Assembly: GCF_000346465.2 (NCBI RefSeq)
Contig: NC_034014.1
Coordinates: forward strand, 11,475,582 to 11,539,581
Source: Prunus persica
Lineage: Eukaryota; Streptophyta; Magnoliopsida; Rosales; Rosaceae
Direction: 5' to 3'
DNA: 64,000 bases
Within the stretch, counting starts at the first letter, position 1, and every line of letters starts with the position of its first letter. The translations under genes were made by a program, and so were the position numbers. Of this stretch, positions 10,534 through 21,767 are shown piece after piece. The notes beneath the pieces are model-generated. The model did no database searches. It saw nothing but the letters and a program-made list of their open reading frames with translations, and was not told the origin of the DNA.

Positions 10534-10880
10534 TGTCCATTTTGCATTGCTTATTTGGGGTAATAAGTGATTTTTTAAAAATTTTGAGAAGCCCAACCCG
10601 TTTGATAAATTGTGAGAAAATCACTTATTATTAAAAATTGCTGTGAGAGAAAGCTATAAGAGAAAGCAGCTAATAAGGTGCTTTCATTTTCTGATTATGC
10701 AGGAATCAGTTTCGAAGAGGCGTTGGGTTTAATGATTATGCGGCAATCATTTTCTAATTATGCGGAAAATCATTACCGACAACACTTTTAACAAAAATTT
10801 TACCAAACGCCAAACTGCTTTCTCTCATAGCAAATCTAACAGCGATTATTTTTATAGCACAGCAATGCCAAACTAGCCCT
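10534..10880. mobile_element. MITE-like element with imperfect terminal inverted repeats
   Basis: The ends resemble each other in inverted orientation: TTTGCATTGCT at the left, and TTTGGCATTGCT when the right end is read on the minus strand. The interior is AT-rich with internal inverted stretches and no ORF. A related partial copy occurs at about 63105-63330. A clear target duplication is not visible, so the class (hAT-like is my guess) is not settled. Confidence 0.45.
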
Positions 10881-11034
10881 AAAGGGTTTAGTCATTGAAA
10901 ATAGTTATTGTGGCACCACCAACAGTCACCAAAGAAGTCATGAAAAAAAGTTACTATTGCCTCATTTTTTTGTAGTGTTTGTAAATTAATATTCCCTATT
11001 GTTCCGCAAACATAACCACTGTGAAACCTTATCA
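10881..11034. other. Spacer, possible end of a CACTA-type transposon
   Basis: At 10951-10978 the minus strand starts CACTACAAAAAAATGAGG, which looks like a CACTA-element terminus. No partner end is recognised, so this is weak. The site TATCA at 11030-11034 is the left target duplication of the next element. Confidence 0.3.
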
Positions 11035-11245
11035 TGTTATAAAACCAAAGAATTTGAGAGAGAATTTAGATGGAGAGAATGTAGAGAAACAGATTTCTGT
11101 ATATTCATGTCTGTGTTCATATTTCTGTGTGTATATACAATGGAAGGGTTTACACCCTTTTGTAGGCAGAGCTCCATCCAACAAGTGGTGGAGTAGGTAA
11201 AGCTCCATCCAACAAGTGGTGGGCTCCACCTTATTATTTACAACA
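11035..11245 (-). repeat. 3' LTR of element 2 (211 bp)
   Basis: Begins TGTTATAAAACC and ends TTTACAACA on the plus strand. The next bases, CTCCCCCTTGG at 11246-11256, are the polypurine tract read from the other strand, which fixes the element's orientation as minus. A short repeat containing AGCTCCATCCAACAAGTGG occurs twice within the LTR. Confidence 0.9.
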
Positions 11246-11284
11246 CTCCCCCTTGGAGACCACAAATGATATGGAATATGCCTC

Positions 11285-11870
11285 TTTAAAAACCTTGCCA
11301 GTAAAAACTCAATGGGACAAAAACTGGTCAAAGGGAAAAAGAGTACATAATCATGTGTAACATAAAATTCTATGTATATTGACGCGCGTGCGCGCGACAC
11401 TGCCTCGTTAAAACCTTGCCAGGAAAAATCCAGTGGGATAAAAACCTGGACGAAGGAAAAAGAGTACGGTGTTTGAAGATCTTTATTGAGGGTGAGCTCC
11501 CCCCTGATGCTTGGCAAAATATCTTTAAGTCATACTGTTGATCAGCTTTCTGAATATCGTAGTTGACACTGCTTCTGTGAGTCAATCTTGAGCGACACTG
11601 CCTCGTTAAAACCTTACCAGGGAAAACCCAGTAGGATAAAAACCTGGATGAAGGAAAAAGAGTACAGTGTATGGAGGTCTTTATTAAAACCACGCTCCCC
11701 TTTGTGAATATCTCCCCCTGAAAAATTTAGGACTAGCTTTTGTCCAGTAAGCGACCATAAAAATTTTCATAGTATACCCTAAACCCCTGAGCGACACTAC
11801 CTCGTTAAAACCTTACCAGGAAAAATCCAGTGGGATAAAAACCTCGATGAAGGAAAAAGAGTACAGTGTA
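11285..11870. repeat. Four dispersed copies of a roughly 65-bp motif near the 3' LTR
   Basis: Copies begin near 11285, 11399, 11597 and 11797. Each contains CCTTGCCAG or CCTTACCAG, a run of adenines, GGGATAAAAAC or a variant, and GAAAAAGAGTAC. Spacing is irregular (110-200 bp). I recall similar motifs beside the 3' LTR in plant Copia elements. No coding is evident. Confidence 0.65.
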
Positions 11871-14469
11871 GAGCTGAGCTCTATCTGGTCTAGTATACTT
11901 CCGGAAAAACATTTAAGGACCAACGGATAAGACTCATAAAAATGCTTCAATACTTTCTTAGTATAAGCAAGAATCTCGTTGGCATAATGCTCGATCGAGA
12001 CAAATATTTCGTGAATTCTGCAGATGTTTTAATGTGTTGCAATCACATTATAATCAATGTACTCACTGAGGTAATTTATGCATATTAATATTGAGCACAA
12101 ATTTTGTGCTTCAAGCACATGTCCTTTAGGGACTTGCCTTTTGCAATGTCAATCCTCTCAACGGATTTTGTCTAAAAGGGATTAAACTTTATGACACATT
12201 ATATAGCTTTAACCCAGCTATTTATACATCTTTAGGAAATCGCTTCTGACGATATGCTCCGTGCATTTAATAACCCTTAAAGATAATATGTTGGTCTCCG
12301 TAATTGTGTAATAAGGGGTGCACAATTGAATCTGTAAATATGGAGAAAAACCCAACATTCCTTGTTTCTGCCAGAAACAGTGTGTCATACAAAGCAGGTA
12401 TATTCCCTTTTATTCCGAACACCCAAGTATAAATTTCAGTATTAACATCTTTTGGGGTTCGTATTGTGGGTTTGTTCTTTCACGTTCATTCTCATCTATA
12501 ATGGAATTACCTCATTCCATTTTGGCCAATAATATTGTCGACATTTAATAATTGAACGTGGTTCCAATCAACACAGCCCATTGATGATTTGAGTAGCTAC
12601 TCCAAAACCAAAAATTGTCATTCATCAATTCATGATCAAAAATTGTCATTCATCAATTCATGATCCCACCATTCTCATTTGCATGCGCATGCATCAATTA
12701 TAAGCATTTCTTTGCTTTTGGGTACCCAAGCCACTTCAGGGGGCTTTTATTATGTGAGAATGTGGATTATAATCTCCAATGGAGCGTTATTTTACATAGG
12801 GCGTGGAAAATCTCCATTTAGGGAGTTGGAACATTTAGAACCCATATATCTGTCATGCTGAAGGCATGCCACAGATTAATACATTCATGTCAATTAATTG
12901 ATGGGACCTTAACCCATATTATGGGACTTTAACCCATATAATTTACTACGCATTAGGCGTGCATAATATCAATATTGACATGTCAAAAGATTGTCTTTTC
13001 GGGACTTCAATCGACATCATTTGCTACGCAACAGGCGTGCATCATATTGATCACTGCTATACCCATATTCTATTCTTATGGGACTTTAATCTGTGCAGTG
13101 TATTATCAATGTATCCAACTTGCAATCTGTAAAATTTGCATTAATAATTCATGGATACATACAAGCCATTTTGGAACAGACTTATCTCCCCATTTGGTTA
13201 CCTTTCAAGATAAAATATCAAATAAGTATATAAGCATAAAAATAACACAAGTATGGCTTACATTCTAGTTGGGAGAAATTTTTCTCAAGTATCATTCAAG
13301 CTCGTATCGGCCTAGTAAATATAACGTAGCGCTTGATGATCTAGTTTTATCCTGTAAGAGCAAAATCACAACTCTTTTCTCTGTCAAAAATAAATAACCC
13401 TCAGAGAGTTACAAAAAGAGAAAAAATGCAAAAAAAAAATGTCATATTGATTGCAAGAGAAGGTAAGCAATCAAGGAAGGAAGCTGGTCAACAAGCTCTC
13501 ATTTCTCCTAGTCTAGAAGGACCTCAGGAGATTAGAGCATAAGGTCGCCTTCACAGTTTCCGGATGTAGCGGAAACGTGATCAGGGATAGTCTCGCTTCC
13601 TGAATGGATGATCAGAGATAGTCTTGCTTCTCGGGCATATTAAATGCTCACTGATAAGAAAAACAAGTAGATATCGCATCACTAGGTATGGAGAAAACTA
13701 GATGTATTCTGCAAAGAAAATTTCGTTAGTAACACATTTATACACAAATACAATGAATAGGTAGAACCGGTGAATTTCAAATTAACCATAAGAAAATTGC
13801 GAGATTCTCGGGGTACTTTTGAAAAAGTAGCTCCGTGAAATCCGTAAAGCAAGATCGACTTTTGATGAAAATAATACTTTGAAAACGCCGAAAGTGCCGA
13901 CAGGCATTATCAGAGGCCACGTGAAGTTTTGGACTCTGGGAAAGAAAAAGATAATATGGGGATCTGAGATAATATTGGGATCCTGGAAACTGTAGCCATA
14001 TTTCCTCCTATAGATATGGCCTTTGCAAAACTTGATTGGAGCAACTGCGTTTCAACTTGCTCCTTTCCTATTATAATAATTGCGCACATTATTAAAATTT
14101 GCACCTGTGGTTTTTACATCTTTTCAAAATGACGGTTTGGAACCTTGTGCCTTATAGGTTCAAATAACCACATCGACTCTCCCAAATTTCATATTTCAAC
14201 GTATGGGAGTCCGGAACTTTTGGCCTGGGCTAAACACAAAACTCAGAATTTATTTGCCCTTTTCAAAATGGACATGAAATATGAATTGAGTAAAAGTCAC
14301 GCTAATATCTCATATATTTGGGTTCATGAGCTTCCAGCCCAGATATAACAAAATACGTGGAGAGCCTCAATTCATCATTCTTTTATGCCAAAGAGATATG
14401 TGGCGTACCACAATTTGCAATAATACCTCAAGGGTTGTCCATTTAATTGTTGGAACTTCAGGTTCTCAA

Positions 14470-14585
14470 CACTGTTAGATTTTGAACTTCTGGCCAAAAT
14501 CACATATTCTCATGGTATGGACATTCAATCCCCTTAGATTTTGAACTTCGGGCCAAAATCACATATTCTCATGGTATGGACATTT
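14470..14585. repeat. Tandem duplication of about 64 bp in element 2
   Basis: The segment with TTAGATTTTGAACTTC, GGCCAAAATCACATATTC and ATGGTATGGACATT occurs twice in tandem. The sibling elements have one copy at the matching place. It increases the number of short palindromes in this element. Confidence 0.8.
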
Positions 14586-15099
14586 TTACAATTTTCTGTA
14601 CATATTTCTGGACTTCAAGCCCTTACATAATTGTCCATATTTTGAGGAACTTCTGGCATCTCATTTAATTGCTCATCCATGAGTTTAAGGAACTGCAGGT
14701 TCCCTTTTGAATGGTGATAGTTTGCCCAAAATGGGAAATATTTATGCATACATCACTATTCATGTATACAGCACTATACATGTGTACAGTACATTTGCCA
14801 GTACAGTTATCATCCATATGTACGGCATTATGAACCAATACGGTACTGTTACATCATTAAGGAACCCCAGGTCCTTATTTACATGTCAGGGATCAAGGAC
14901 CCTCAAGTCCGATCACATGTTTTACAAATATAGTACCGGAGAGACTGCCAGCTCTCAAATTAACATCATCATCAAGGATCTTCAAGTCCTGATGTAATTG
15001 TATGATGAGGATCAAGGAACTTCTGGTCCTGATCTATATACTGTAAAAAAATTCATCATACAGCACATTTAGTCCATAAAATAAATTGTTGGTAAATAA

Positions 15100-15575
15100 A
15101 TTACTGGTATGGACGATAAACCCGCACCATACATTTAAATAAAAGTAAAGGCGTGGACGATAAACCCGCACCACCCTTTTAAATAAATGTAAATGTGCGG
15201 TAAAGTAAATTTATAAATTAAATTGCTTGCTGTATGGACGTTAATCCCGCACCATACTTTAAATGAAATTAAATGTGCGGTAAAGTAAATTCATAAATTA
15301 AATTGCTTGTTGTATGGACGTTAATCCCGCACCATACTTTAAATAAAATTAAATGTGCGGTAAATTAAATTCATAAATTAAATTGCTTGCTGTATGGACG
15401 TTAATCCCGCACCATACTTTAAATAAAATTGAATTTGCGGTAAATTAAACGTGCTTGTATGGGCACTAATTCTGCTCCATACATTTAAATAAAATTAAAA
15501 GCGTGGACGATAAACCCGCACCACCCTTTTAAATAAATACTGTTGTATGGGTAATAAACCTACACCATACAGTAA
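15100..15575 (-). repeat. Hairpin-forming repeat array of element 2 (about eight units)
   Basis: Eight units with the stem-bulge-stem-loop design seen at 4488-5062, read on the minus strand. Three near-identical 78-80-bp repeats (starting near 15232, 15311 and 15391) show recent local expansion. Stems include GTATGG/CCATAC and GTGG/CCAC, with inner pairs GCG/CGT, GCA/TGC and GTA/TAC. Confidence 0.85.
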
Positions 15576-15699
15576 ATAAAATAAATATGGGGTTAAAAAT
15601 CACCACCGAATAAAATAAGATAAATGTTAGTATTAGTAACGGTCTCCCACTGATAATATGTTTAGTATTACCAAGGGTCCATTTTTGTTAATGGTTAGT

Positions 15700-16025
15700 A
15701 AAAGAAAAGCAGATAAATATAATAAGAAATAATAGGGAAGATAAGGGAGCAGAAATCTTATCGCTTATTCTTTCGCTTATGCCCTTGCTAAGTGATCCCT
15801 TTTTTTTTTTTTTTTTTAATTTTAATTATTATTATTATTATTAATTTTGCTTTCTTTCGGTGGATTTTGTTTGGTGCAGACACAGCGTGCCAGCTTTCCC
15901 TTATTTTCAAACGACAGCATATTCGTGGGTGGGGGGCTGTGATCATGCGTACCCATATTCTCTACCTGTCTCTCTCTCTCTCTCAGCCATAGCCAACTTT
16001 TTGTCCAGCTTTGCAGAGAGCTCGC
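15700..16025. other. Unique segment of element 2 before the captured kinase
   Basis: The sequence departs from the sibling elements near 15700. It contains a poly-T run (15799-15817), an ATT run (15826-15842) and a (CT)n run (15969-15984). No coding is recognised. It could be untranslated or intron sequence of the captured donor gene, which is inference. Confidence 0.5.
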
Positions 16026-16119
16026 TCACTTGGATCTGTAGCTCCCTTGGAAAACTTTTAGATGGGCTGATCTGCATGGCTCCACAATCAAGCTTATGGA
16101 TCCATAGTGGAACACCTTA

Positions 16120-16418
16120 GCGGATTTGATGAGCTCGATGGAGGATTGGCCATCCCCGAACGTCTCGGCCGATCCGAAATCGGCGATCCAGAGCCGGTCC
16201 CGACCGTCGAACAAGGTGTTGTCCGACTTGATGTCCCGGTGAGCCACGTCGAGGCGGAGGCAGTGCGCAACGGCGAGCATGAGCTGAGCCATGACCGAGG
16301 CTGCCTCGGGCTCGGAGAAGTCTCCTAGAGTGACTCGGCGGTGGAGATCGGGTGCATCACAGAGCTCAAGAACGTAGCGCCGGTGACCATGACGACCTTG
16401 CCGTGGAGGTGGCGCCAT
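16120..16418 (-). pseudogene. Captured fragment of a PEPC-kinase-like Ser/Thr kinase
   Basis: The minus-strand frame reads LELCDAPDL, then a [19 protein letters not shown] segment, HRDIKSDN and [13 protein letters not shown]. This covers kinase subdomains V to VII (hinge, catalytic loop, DFG). The combination of LELC.APDL, EPEAA and DFGSAE..GDG is typical of the small plant PEPC kinase (PPCK) and PEPRK group. The N-lobe and everything after the activation segment are missing, and IKPDNI is altered to IKSDNT. It is a truncated host-gene fragment in the sense direction of the retrotransposon, not a functional kinase. Confidence 0.8.
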
Positions 16419-16654
16419 GGCTCGAGGTGGTCCGCGACTTGGTTCGCCATATCGGGCGCATCACAGAGCTCAAGAACGAAGCGCCGGTGACCATGACGAC
16501 CTTGCCGTGGAGGTGGCGCCATGGCTCGAGGTGGTTCGCGACTTGGTTCGCCATATCGGGCGCATCACGGAGCTCAAGAACGAAGCGCCGGTGACCATGA
16601 CGACCTTGCCGTGGAGGTGGCGCCATGGCTCGAGGTGGTCCGCGACTTGGTTCG
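16354..16654. repeat. 104-bp tandem repeat (about 2.9 copies) at the edge of the kinase fragment
   Basis: The unit starts at 16354, 16458 and 16562 with very few differences. Each contains GCATCAC, AGCTCAAGAACG and GTGGAGGTGGCGCCATGG. It amplifies the boundary of the captured kinase, so the frames across it repeat the LELCDAPD or LELRDAPD segment. GC content is well above that of the flanking element. Confidence 0.9.
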
Positions 16655-16696
16655 CCTTACTTACTCTCAGTATGTAGAAAACACAAGGGAACCAGC

Positions 16697-16972
16697 TTAA
16701 AGAAGTTTATTCTGAGCAACAGCCTGACATAATTCGTCCTCATAGAACAAAACTCTATTCGAAGCCAATGATTTGCAGAGGGGCTTTGGTAAGACAGAAG
16801 GGACCATGCATCTTGCAGGGAAGTTTGACTCCTGGAAGAGAACTGCTGCAACCTGCCGCATTTCAGAGACTTTGAGGCGAGATGGTGGTCGGGGACCATG
16901 CCTTGGTGCTTTTGGAGTATGGGGGCTTCGAATGAATATGCCTTTCCCATCTCCCTTGCTGCAAAAAGTCAT
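16697..16972 (-). pseudogene. Second captured fragment: unrecognised 91-codon ORF
   Basis: The minus-strand frame contains RSPHTPKAPRHGPRPPSRLK and then a mixed C-terminal part ending in a stop. A splice-acceptor-like TTTTTGCAG precedes CAAGGGAGATGGG on the same strand (about 16960). Composition looks like a real plant C-terminal exon, but I do not recognise the family. The sibling elements lack this segment, so it was captured or inserted with the kinase fragment. Confidence 0.4.
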
Positions 16973-17110
16973 GTAAAACTCGGTAAAATAAGAAACCTAT
17001 CTGACAGGGTAAATAGTGATATTATCCAGAAAACATTAAATAAGCATTTGTTTTAAATTCAGAGTTTCATTTCTTTGCAGATTTCTCAGCCTGCCCATTG
17101 AACTCCACAC

Positions 17111-17194
17111 GAGCAGAAGAGGGCTTATGATTCCGAGGCACGTAGAATTCGTGGCAAGAAAGCCAAGGTTAATTTCCCTGATGATGGATCTTGA
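17111..17194 (+). pseudogene. Captured AP2/ERF DNA-binding domain tail
   Basis: A plus-strand frame encodes RAYDSEARRIRGKKAKVNFP, then DDGS and a stop. RAYD.EARRIRGKKAKVNFP is the C-terminal helix and end of an AP2/ERF domain, closest in my memory to group VII ERFs. The beta-sheet part is absent, so it cannot bind DNA as a normal AP2 domain. It lies antisense to the retrotransposon. Sequence up to about 17390 has no recognisable match. Confidence 0.75.
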
Positions 17195-17413
17195 AGGCCT
17201 TGTGAGACTGGGAGTGATTGGCTTGCGGGTAAGGTTGGAAAATCTGAAGCAAGTTGCTGTTGGCTCTGTTTTGAAGAACTCTGCAAAATTTGAGCTCAAG
17301 AAGAAATCAGAGAGGAAAACAGAGAGAAAGAGAGTGTATCAGTTGTGTTTTTCTGACTGGGTTTCATCATAAAATTCAGCTGGTATTGTTTGAACGAAAT
17401 CGTGCTGATAACG

Positions 17414-17624
17414 TGTTATAAAACCAAAGAATTTGAAAGAGAATTTAGATGGAGAGAATGTAGAGAAACAGATTTCTGTATATTCATGTCTGTGTTCATA
17501 TTTCTGTGTGTATATACAATGGAAGGGTTTACACCCTTTTGTAGGCAGAGCTCCATCCAACAAGTGGTGGAGTAGGTAAAGCTCCATCCAACAAGTGGTG
17601 GGCTCCACCTTATTATTTACAACA
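17414..17624 (-). repeat. 5' LTR of element 2 (211 bp)
   Basis: Matches 11035-11245 with about one difference (AATTTGAAAGAG against AATTTGAGAGAG). The bases to its left, TCGTGCTGATAACG (17400-17413), are the primer-binding-like site on the minus strand, also seen in the siblings. The right target duplication TATCA follows. Confidence 0.9.
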
Positions 17625-18811
17625 TATCATTATATTTTCTTACTTTTTTGTCTATATATATATAGACACACACTATGATAGAGAATGTTGATCTTGTACG
17701 GTCAATAGACAATCTGTACATTGCCACATATAATTCTAAAGCCTCCTCATGCTGATGATTTTGAATGTAACCCAAGATCATGGCATTCCATATTACAAGA
17801 TTCTTTTCCCCTTTCGTTTTCTTTGAAAAGTTGTAGGTAACTATTTTTATTTTTGTTCACCCTATGGTAGAGGTATAGTATATACTTTTGTATAAATTAT
17901 CCTATGGTGTAGGTATATTGTCATATTGCCTATTGCAGAGGTATATATATGTGCTTTTCATATTTTGGACAATGAATATTAGTATTTTATGTACATTTAT
18001 TTTATAGGCAACATGCAATTTTATTTGTCTATTTTTGTATCTGACTTAGGTAGTCTTCACATATATGTTCCTAACTTATAGGTAGTATTCTAATTTATGT
18101 TCATAACCTATAGGTAACACGATTTATTACTAAGTTTTTTTTCGTTGCTAATAAGAACACTATTTACGTGTATGTTAGATACAATGTGGGTGCTTGCCTA
18201 ATTGATTAGTATAATATGTGGGCCTTTACATTCATTGATTAATTTGTATTTTACCCATATATTAGTTAAATATTATCAATGAAAGAATTTCAAATTTAAA
18301 TTCTGAAATTTAATTACAAGTAAATAATTCATTAAATTTAGATTTTCAATGTTTTCATTATTTACCTCCAAGGGTAAAATCGACACAATAAAAAGAGTAA
18401 TAAAAGTCAAGGACCTACCTCTAAAACCAAAAACGCGTGGACTAATTAACCTACTGGCAGCTAATCGTTTTGGACCTAGCTCCACCAATGATCATTATTC
18501 ATGATACATCTATGGAAACAAAAACAAAATTACAAAAATACAAAAAAAAAATGGAAATCCTTTAACCATTTAATTATTCTGGTGAATATTTTCATTGTTT
18601 ATAGGAAATGTTGTGTGTATCTATTTATGTGATCATAGTTGGATAGCTGAATGTTGTCAAATGTGGCTAATTGTTTGTAGTGTTAGAAGCTTTTGTATGT
18701 GAAGTTGTTAAGAGCATCCAAGGTGCACAACACACTTTTTTTTTAATAAATAAATCTCGATAAAAATTAGACCTCCATTAAAAAAAATTTGGGTTCGTCA
18801 ATGAATGCAGG
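17625..18811. other. Non-coding AT-rich DNA
   Basis: No gene seen. Loose repeats of a GGTATA-containing motif occur at 17860-17960 and of a TATAGGTA motif at 18075-18115. From about 18725 the sequence resembles 39170-39258, where a similar kinase tail begins. Confidence 0.6.
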
Positions 18812-19170
18812 TATAGAACATCCAAGCCAATTTAGCCAAATCTACTATCCGACATGGGTTTCTTATTAGTTGAAAGAAGGAAAGGACATACAAATAGGAG
18901 ATGATGCAACAAATGAGGAAAAGAAGATTGTAAAGCAGATGATGATGGTAGCATTATGGTGCGTACAAATGAGGCCCAGTGAACACCCTTCAATGAATAA
19001 AGTAGTGGAGATGCTCAAAGGACACATTGAGAACCTTCAAATGCCTCGAAGGCCTTCCTTATATCCACAACAAACTCCTGCAGATGAAGTTGGTGGGGAC
19101 AATACAAGTCCCAGTGCATCAAGTGGTTCAAAATTTGAAGAGATTAGTTTGGTTGCAATGCAAATTAAGT
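18812..19170 (+). pseudogene. Decayed 3' end of an LRK10L-type receptor kinase
   Basis: The frame corresponds to the last ~120 codons of the intact kinase at 57816-60469 ([47 protein letters not shown]). An in-frame TAG near 18868 replaces the Asp-Gln region after PTWVSY. All catalytic subdomains up to VIII are missing. The piece is joined upstream to non-kinase DNA, so it is not expressible as a kinase. It is homologous to the tail at 39257-39617, and its 3' flank continues, after the Copia insertion, at 25326. Confidence 0.85.
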
Positions 19171-19354
19171 GTTTTAATATTAGTCACGATGTGGCTGTAT
19201 GTAAGGGAAATTTAGCAGCTCTACTTAAGGGCCAGTTATAAACATGTTTTTCATATTTGATCATAGCACAAATATTTTTAATTTACATGTAATTGAGTTA
19301 AGCAAATAATTAGCCTCCGCCTTTGGTTATTGGTAGCTATGTTGATGTGCAAAG

Positions 19355-19784
19355 TGTAAGTCTTTACTAAACTTTTATACAATAATACTAACCTTGTTCA
19401 GCCATTGTAGCAGTAGAGTATCTTGATTTCGTCTAGAGAGTCTTCTACCCTATGCAGCACTTTAGTTTCTCTTTCTCTTAGATAGGGTGAGATCTGATTT
19501 GAGAGGGTGTTTGCTGCAAGGGGAGGGACCTCTATTTATATGTGCATCACTCATAAAGCTTTGCCTATCAAGAAGCGTTTGAGTGTCCTTTTTGCATTAG
19601 AATAGGTTTGTTTCAATCCATGTTATATTAGGAATCCTGATAATACTTGTGTTTAACTTTAATAAGCTTTGTACAAGTATTATCTCATAAGGATTGAGTT
19701 CTATTTCCTGATCAAACCAAAACTCGAATCCTCTTGGGATCAGAAGATCATCTTTTATGGGCTGAGACAATAAATCGTCTTACA
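19355..19784 (-). repeat. 3' LTR of the Copia element (430 bp)
   Basis: Near-identical to 24896-25325; the visible difference is TTCAGCCATTG against TTCAACCATTG. The polypurine tract follows immediately to the right, which makes this the 3' LTR of a minus-strand element. Confidence 0.95.
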
Positions 19785-20321
19785 TTCTCCCACTTGATCG
19801 ATTAATCCCAAAGTTTTGTGTTGATCACTTAAGGCCTTTGTGAAATATAACTCAAACTGATTCCATCAAGCAATTGTCAACTTTAAAGAATGAAAAGGAA
19901 CCATCAAGACTTCACTGGATATCTAATGCTCCAGGGTCTTTATAATTACATTAATCATTCTTTAAAACCACATAAGCTTCCATCAAGATTAAACAGAAAA
20001 ATAAACATGTTCTACTGGAAAGCTTTATGAACATGTTCATTCAATGTCCCTTTAATTTGACTACTAAGGTCTTATCACTTTTAAATGATATCCTGTCATG
20101 AATGAAAACCATATGCAGATATCTTTAGCTAGCTTTCTGCTTAATTCATTCAAGTATTTATAAGCATATACATATATAACATTTAAGCATGTAAACTGTT
20201 TTAATGAGAAAACTTTATTTTTGAATCACAAAATAAAATAAACATCCATCGAAACCATAACCAACTGTGAATTAAAGCTATAACAGAAAACTACTCAAAA
20301 CTTAACAAGGCTCCCACTGAT

Positions 20322-21767
20322 TTAAGCATTCAAATCATTCCTTAATCCCATGCTCATAACATGCCTGTGAAACACTGCATTTGGGATTCCTTTTGTGAGA
20401 GGGTCTGCAATCATTCTGTCTGTACTGATATGACTTATATTAGTATAGCCTTGAGCAATTTTCTCCTTCACAATTATGAACTTGACATCCAACAGTCTCG
20501 AACCCTTTGTTCTTTTGTTTCCTTTTGCAAACAAAACTGCTGCACTGTTGTCATTCCATATTTGAATTGGTCTGTGTATTGATTCAACCACATTCAAGCT
20601 GATGATGAAATTTCTTAACCATATGGCTTGAGAGGTAGCTTCATAGCATGCTAGAAACTCAGCAAACATAGTTGAACCTGCTGTCAGAGGTTGTTTTACA
20701 CTTCTCCACGACACTGCACCTTCGCCAAACATAAACACAAAACCTGATGTAGATTTTAAGGAGTCTTGACATCCTGCAAAATCAGCATCTGCATAACCTT
20801 GTAATTCCAGTGTATCACTTCTTTTGAATGTCAGCTTGTAATCTTTTGTCCTTTGCAAATATCTTAACACTCTTTTCCCTGCAATCCAGTGAGCTTGTCC
20901 AGGATTAGATTGAAATCTTCCTAGCACACTGACTGCAAAGGCCAAGTCAGGTCTGGTACAAACCTGCGCATACATTAAGCTTCCAACTAGTGAAGCATAT
21001 GGTTTATCAACCATTTCCAGCTTTTCTTGCTCAGTCTTAGGTGCTTGTTCAGTGCTCAGTTTATCCCCTTTTGAGATAGGAATGTCACTTCCTGTGCAGT
21101 TTTGCATATTGAATCTCTTGAGCACCTTTTCTATGTAGGATTTTTGTGATAGTCCAAGTACCCCATTCTTTCGATCTCTGCTTATATCTATGCCTAAAAC
21201 ATATGATGCCTCAGCTAGATCAGTCATTTCAAAATTCTTAGATAGGAAATTCTTGCAGTCATGTAGCATGGTGAGGTTTGTGCATGCTAGTAGAATGTCA
21301 TCCACATACAGAACTAGTACAATGAAATGTCTCCCACTCATCTTCATGTATATGCATTCATCTAAAACATTCTCAACAAAACCAAAATCTTTCACTACTT
21401 TATTGAACTTTAGGTACCACTGTCTAGAGGCTTGTTTTAATCCATAGATTGATTTGCATAGCTTGCAGACCAAACTTTTTCCCCCTTCTTGAACAAAACC
21501 TTCAGGTTGTACCATGTATATGTCTTCTTCCAAATCTCCATTTAGAAAAGCTGTTTTGACATCCATCTGGTGCAAGTGGAGGTCAAAATGTGCTACAAGG
21601 GCCATAATAACCCTTAATGAATCTTTGGTTGAGACTGGTGAGAAAGTCTCATTAAAATCTATTCCTTCTTTCTGTGTGAATCCCTTTGCAACCAACCTTG
21701 CCTTATACCTGTCTATCTGTCCTTTTGAGTCCAATTTTGTTTTATATACGTACCCACTTACAACCAA
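20322..21767 (-). pseudogene. Copia reverse transcriptase and RNase H region
   Basis: A 481-codon frame begins in the RT fingers (YKARLVAKGFTQ), continues through the HQMDVKTAFLNGDL motif and the catalytic LYVDDILLA, and ends in the RNase H domain (QGYADADFAG, the SAAVLFAKG segment, IADPLTKGIP). All RT and RNase H landmarks look intact. It is cut off from the integrase frame by a small insertion near 21745 (about 4 bp, CGTA) that shifts the frame at WVYK, so it is part of a broken polyprotein. Confidence 0.9.

Larger units (their letters stand above)
11035..17624 (-). mobile_element. Non-autonomous LTR retrotransposon (element 2) carrying captured host-gene fragments
   Basis: Two 211-bp LTRs (11035-11245, 17414-17624) differ by about one base and are flanked by a perfect TATCA duplication (11030-11034 and 17625-17629). 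The internal domain is collinear with element 1 but inverted. It lacks gag-pol and has lost the region of the antisense coiled-coil ORF. Between about 15700 and 17390, next to the primer-binding side, about 1.7 kb unrelated to the siblings contains host-gene fragments. The near-identical LTRs show that this chimeric element transposed recently, presumably using enzymes supplied by another element. Confidence 0.9.

Noticed and set aside
12975..13268. 97-codon frame in element 2, with a counterpart at 43518-43899 in element 3
   Set aside because: It lies antisense in the stem-loop-rich non-coding domain, frames differ in start and end among siblings and there is no domain; similarity follows from shared DNA.
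16325..16677. Overlapping frames across the 104-bp repeats as separate genes
   Set aside because: They are shadows of a tandem repeat of one captured fragment; frames change each unit and none continues into a domain other than the kinase piece.
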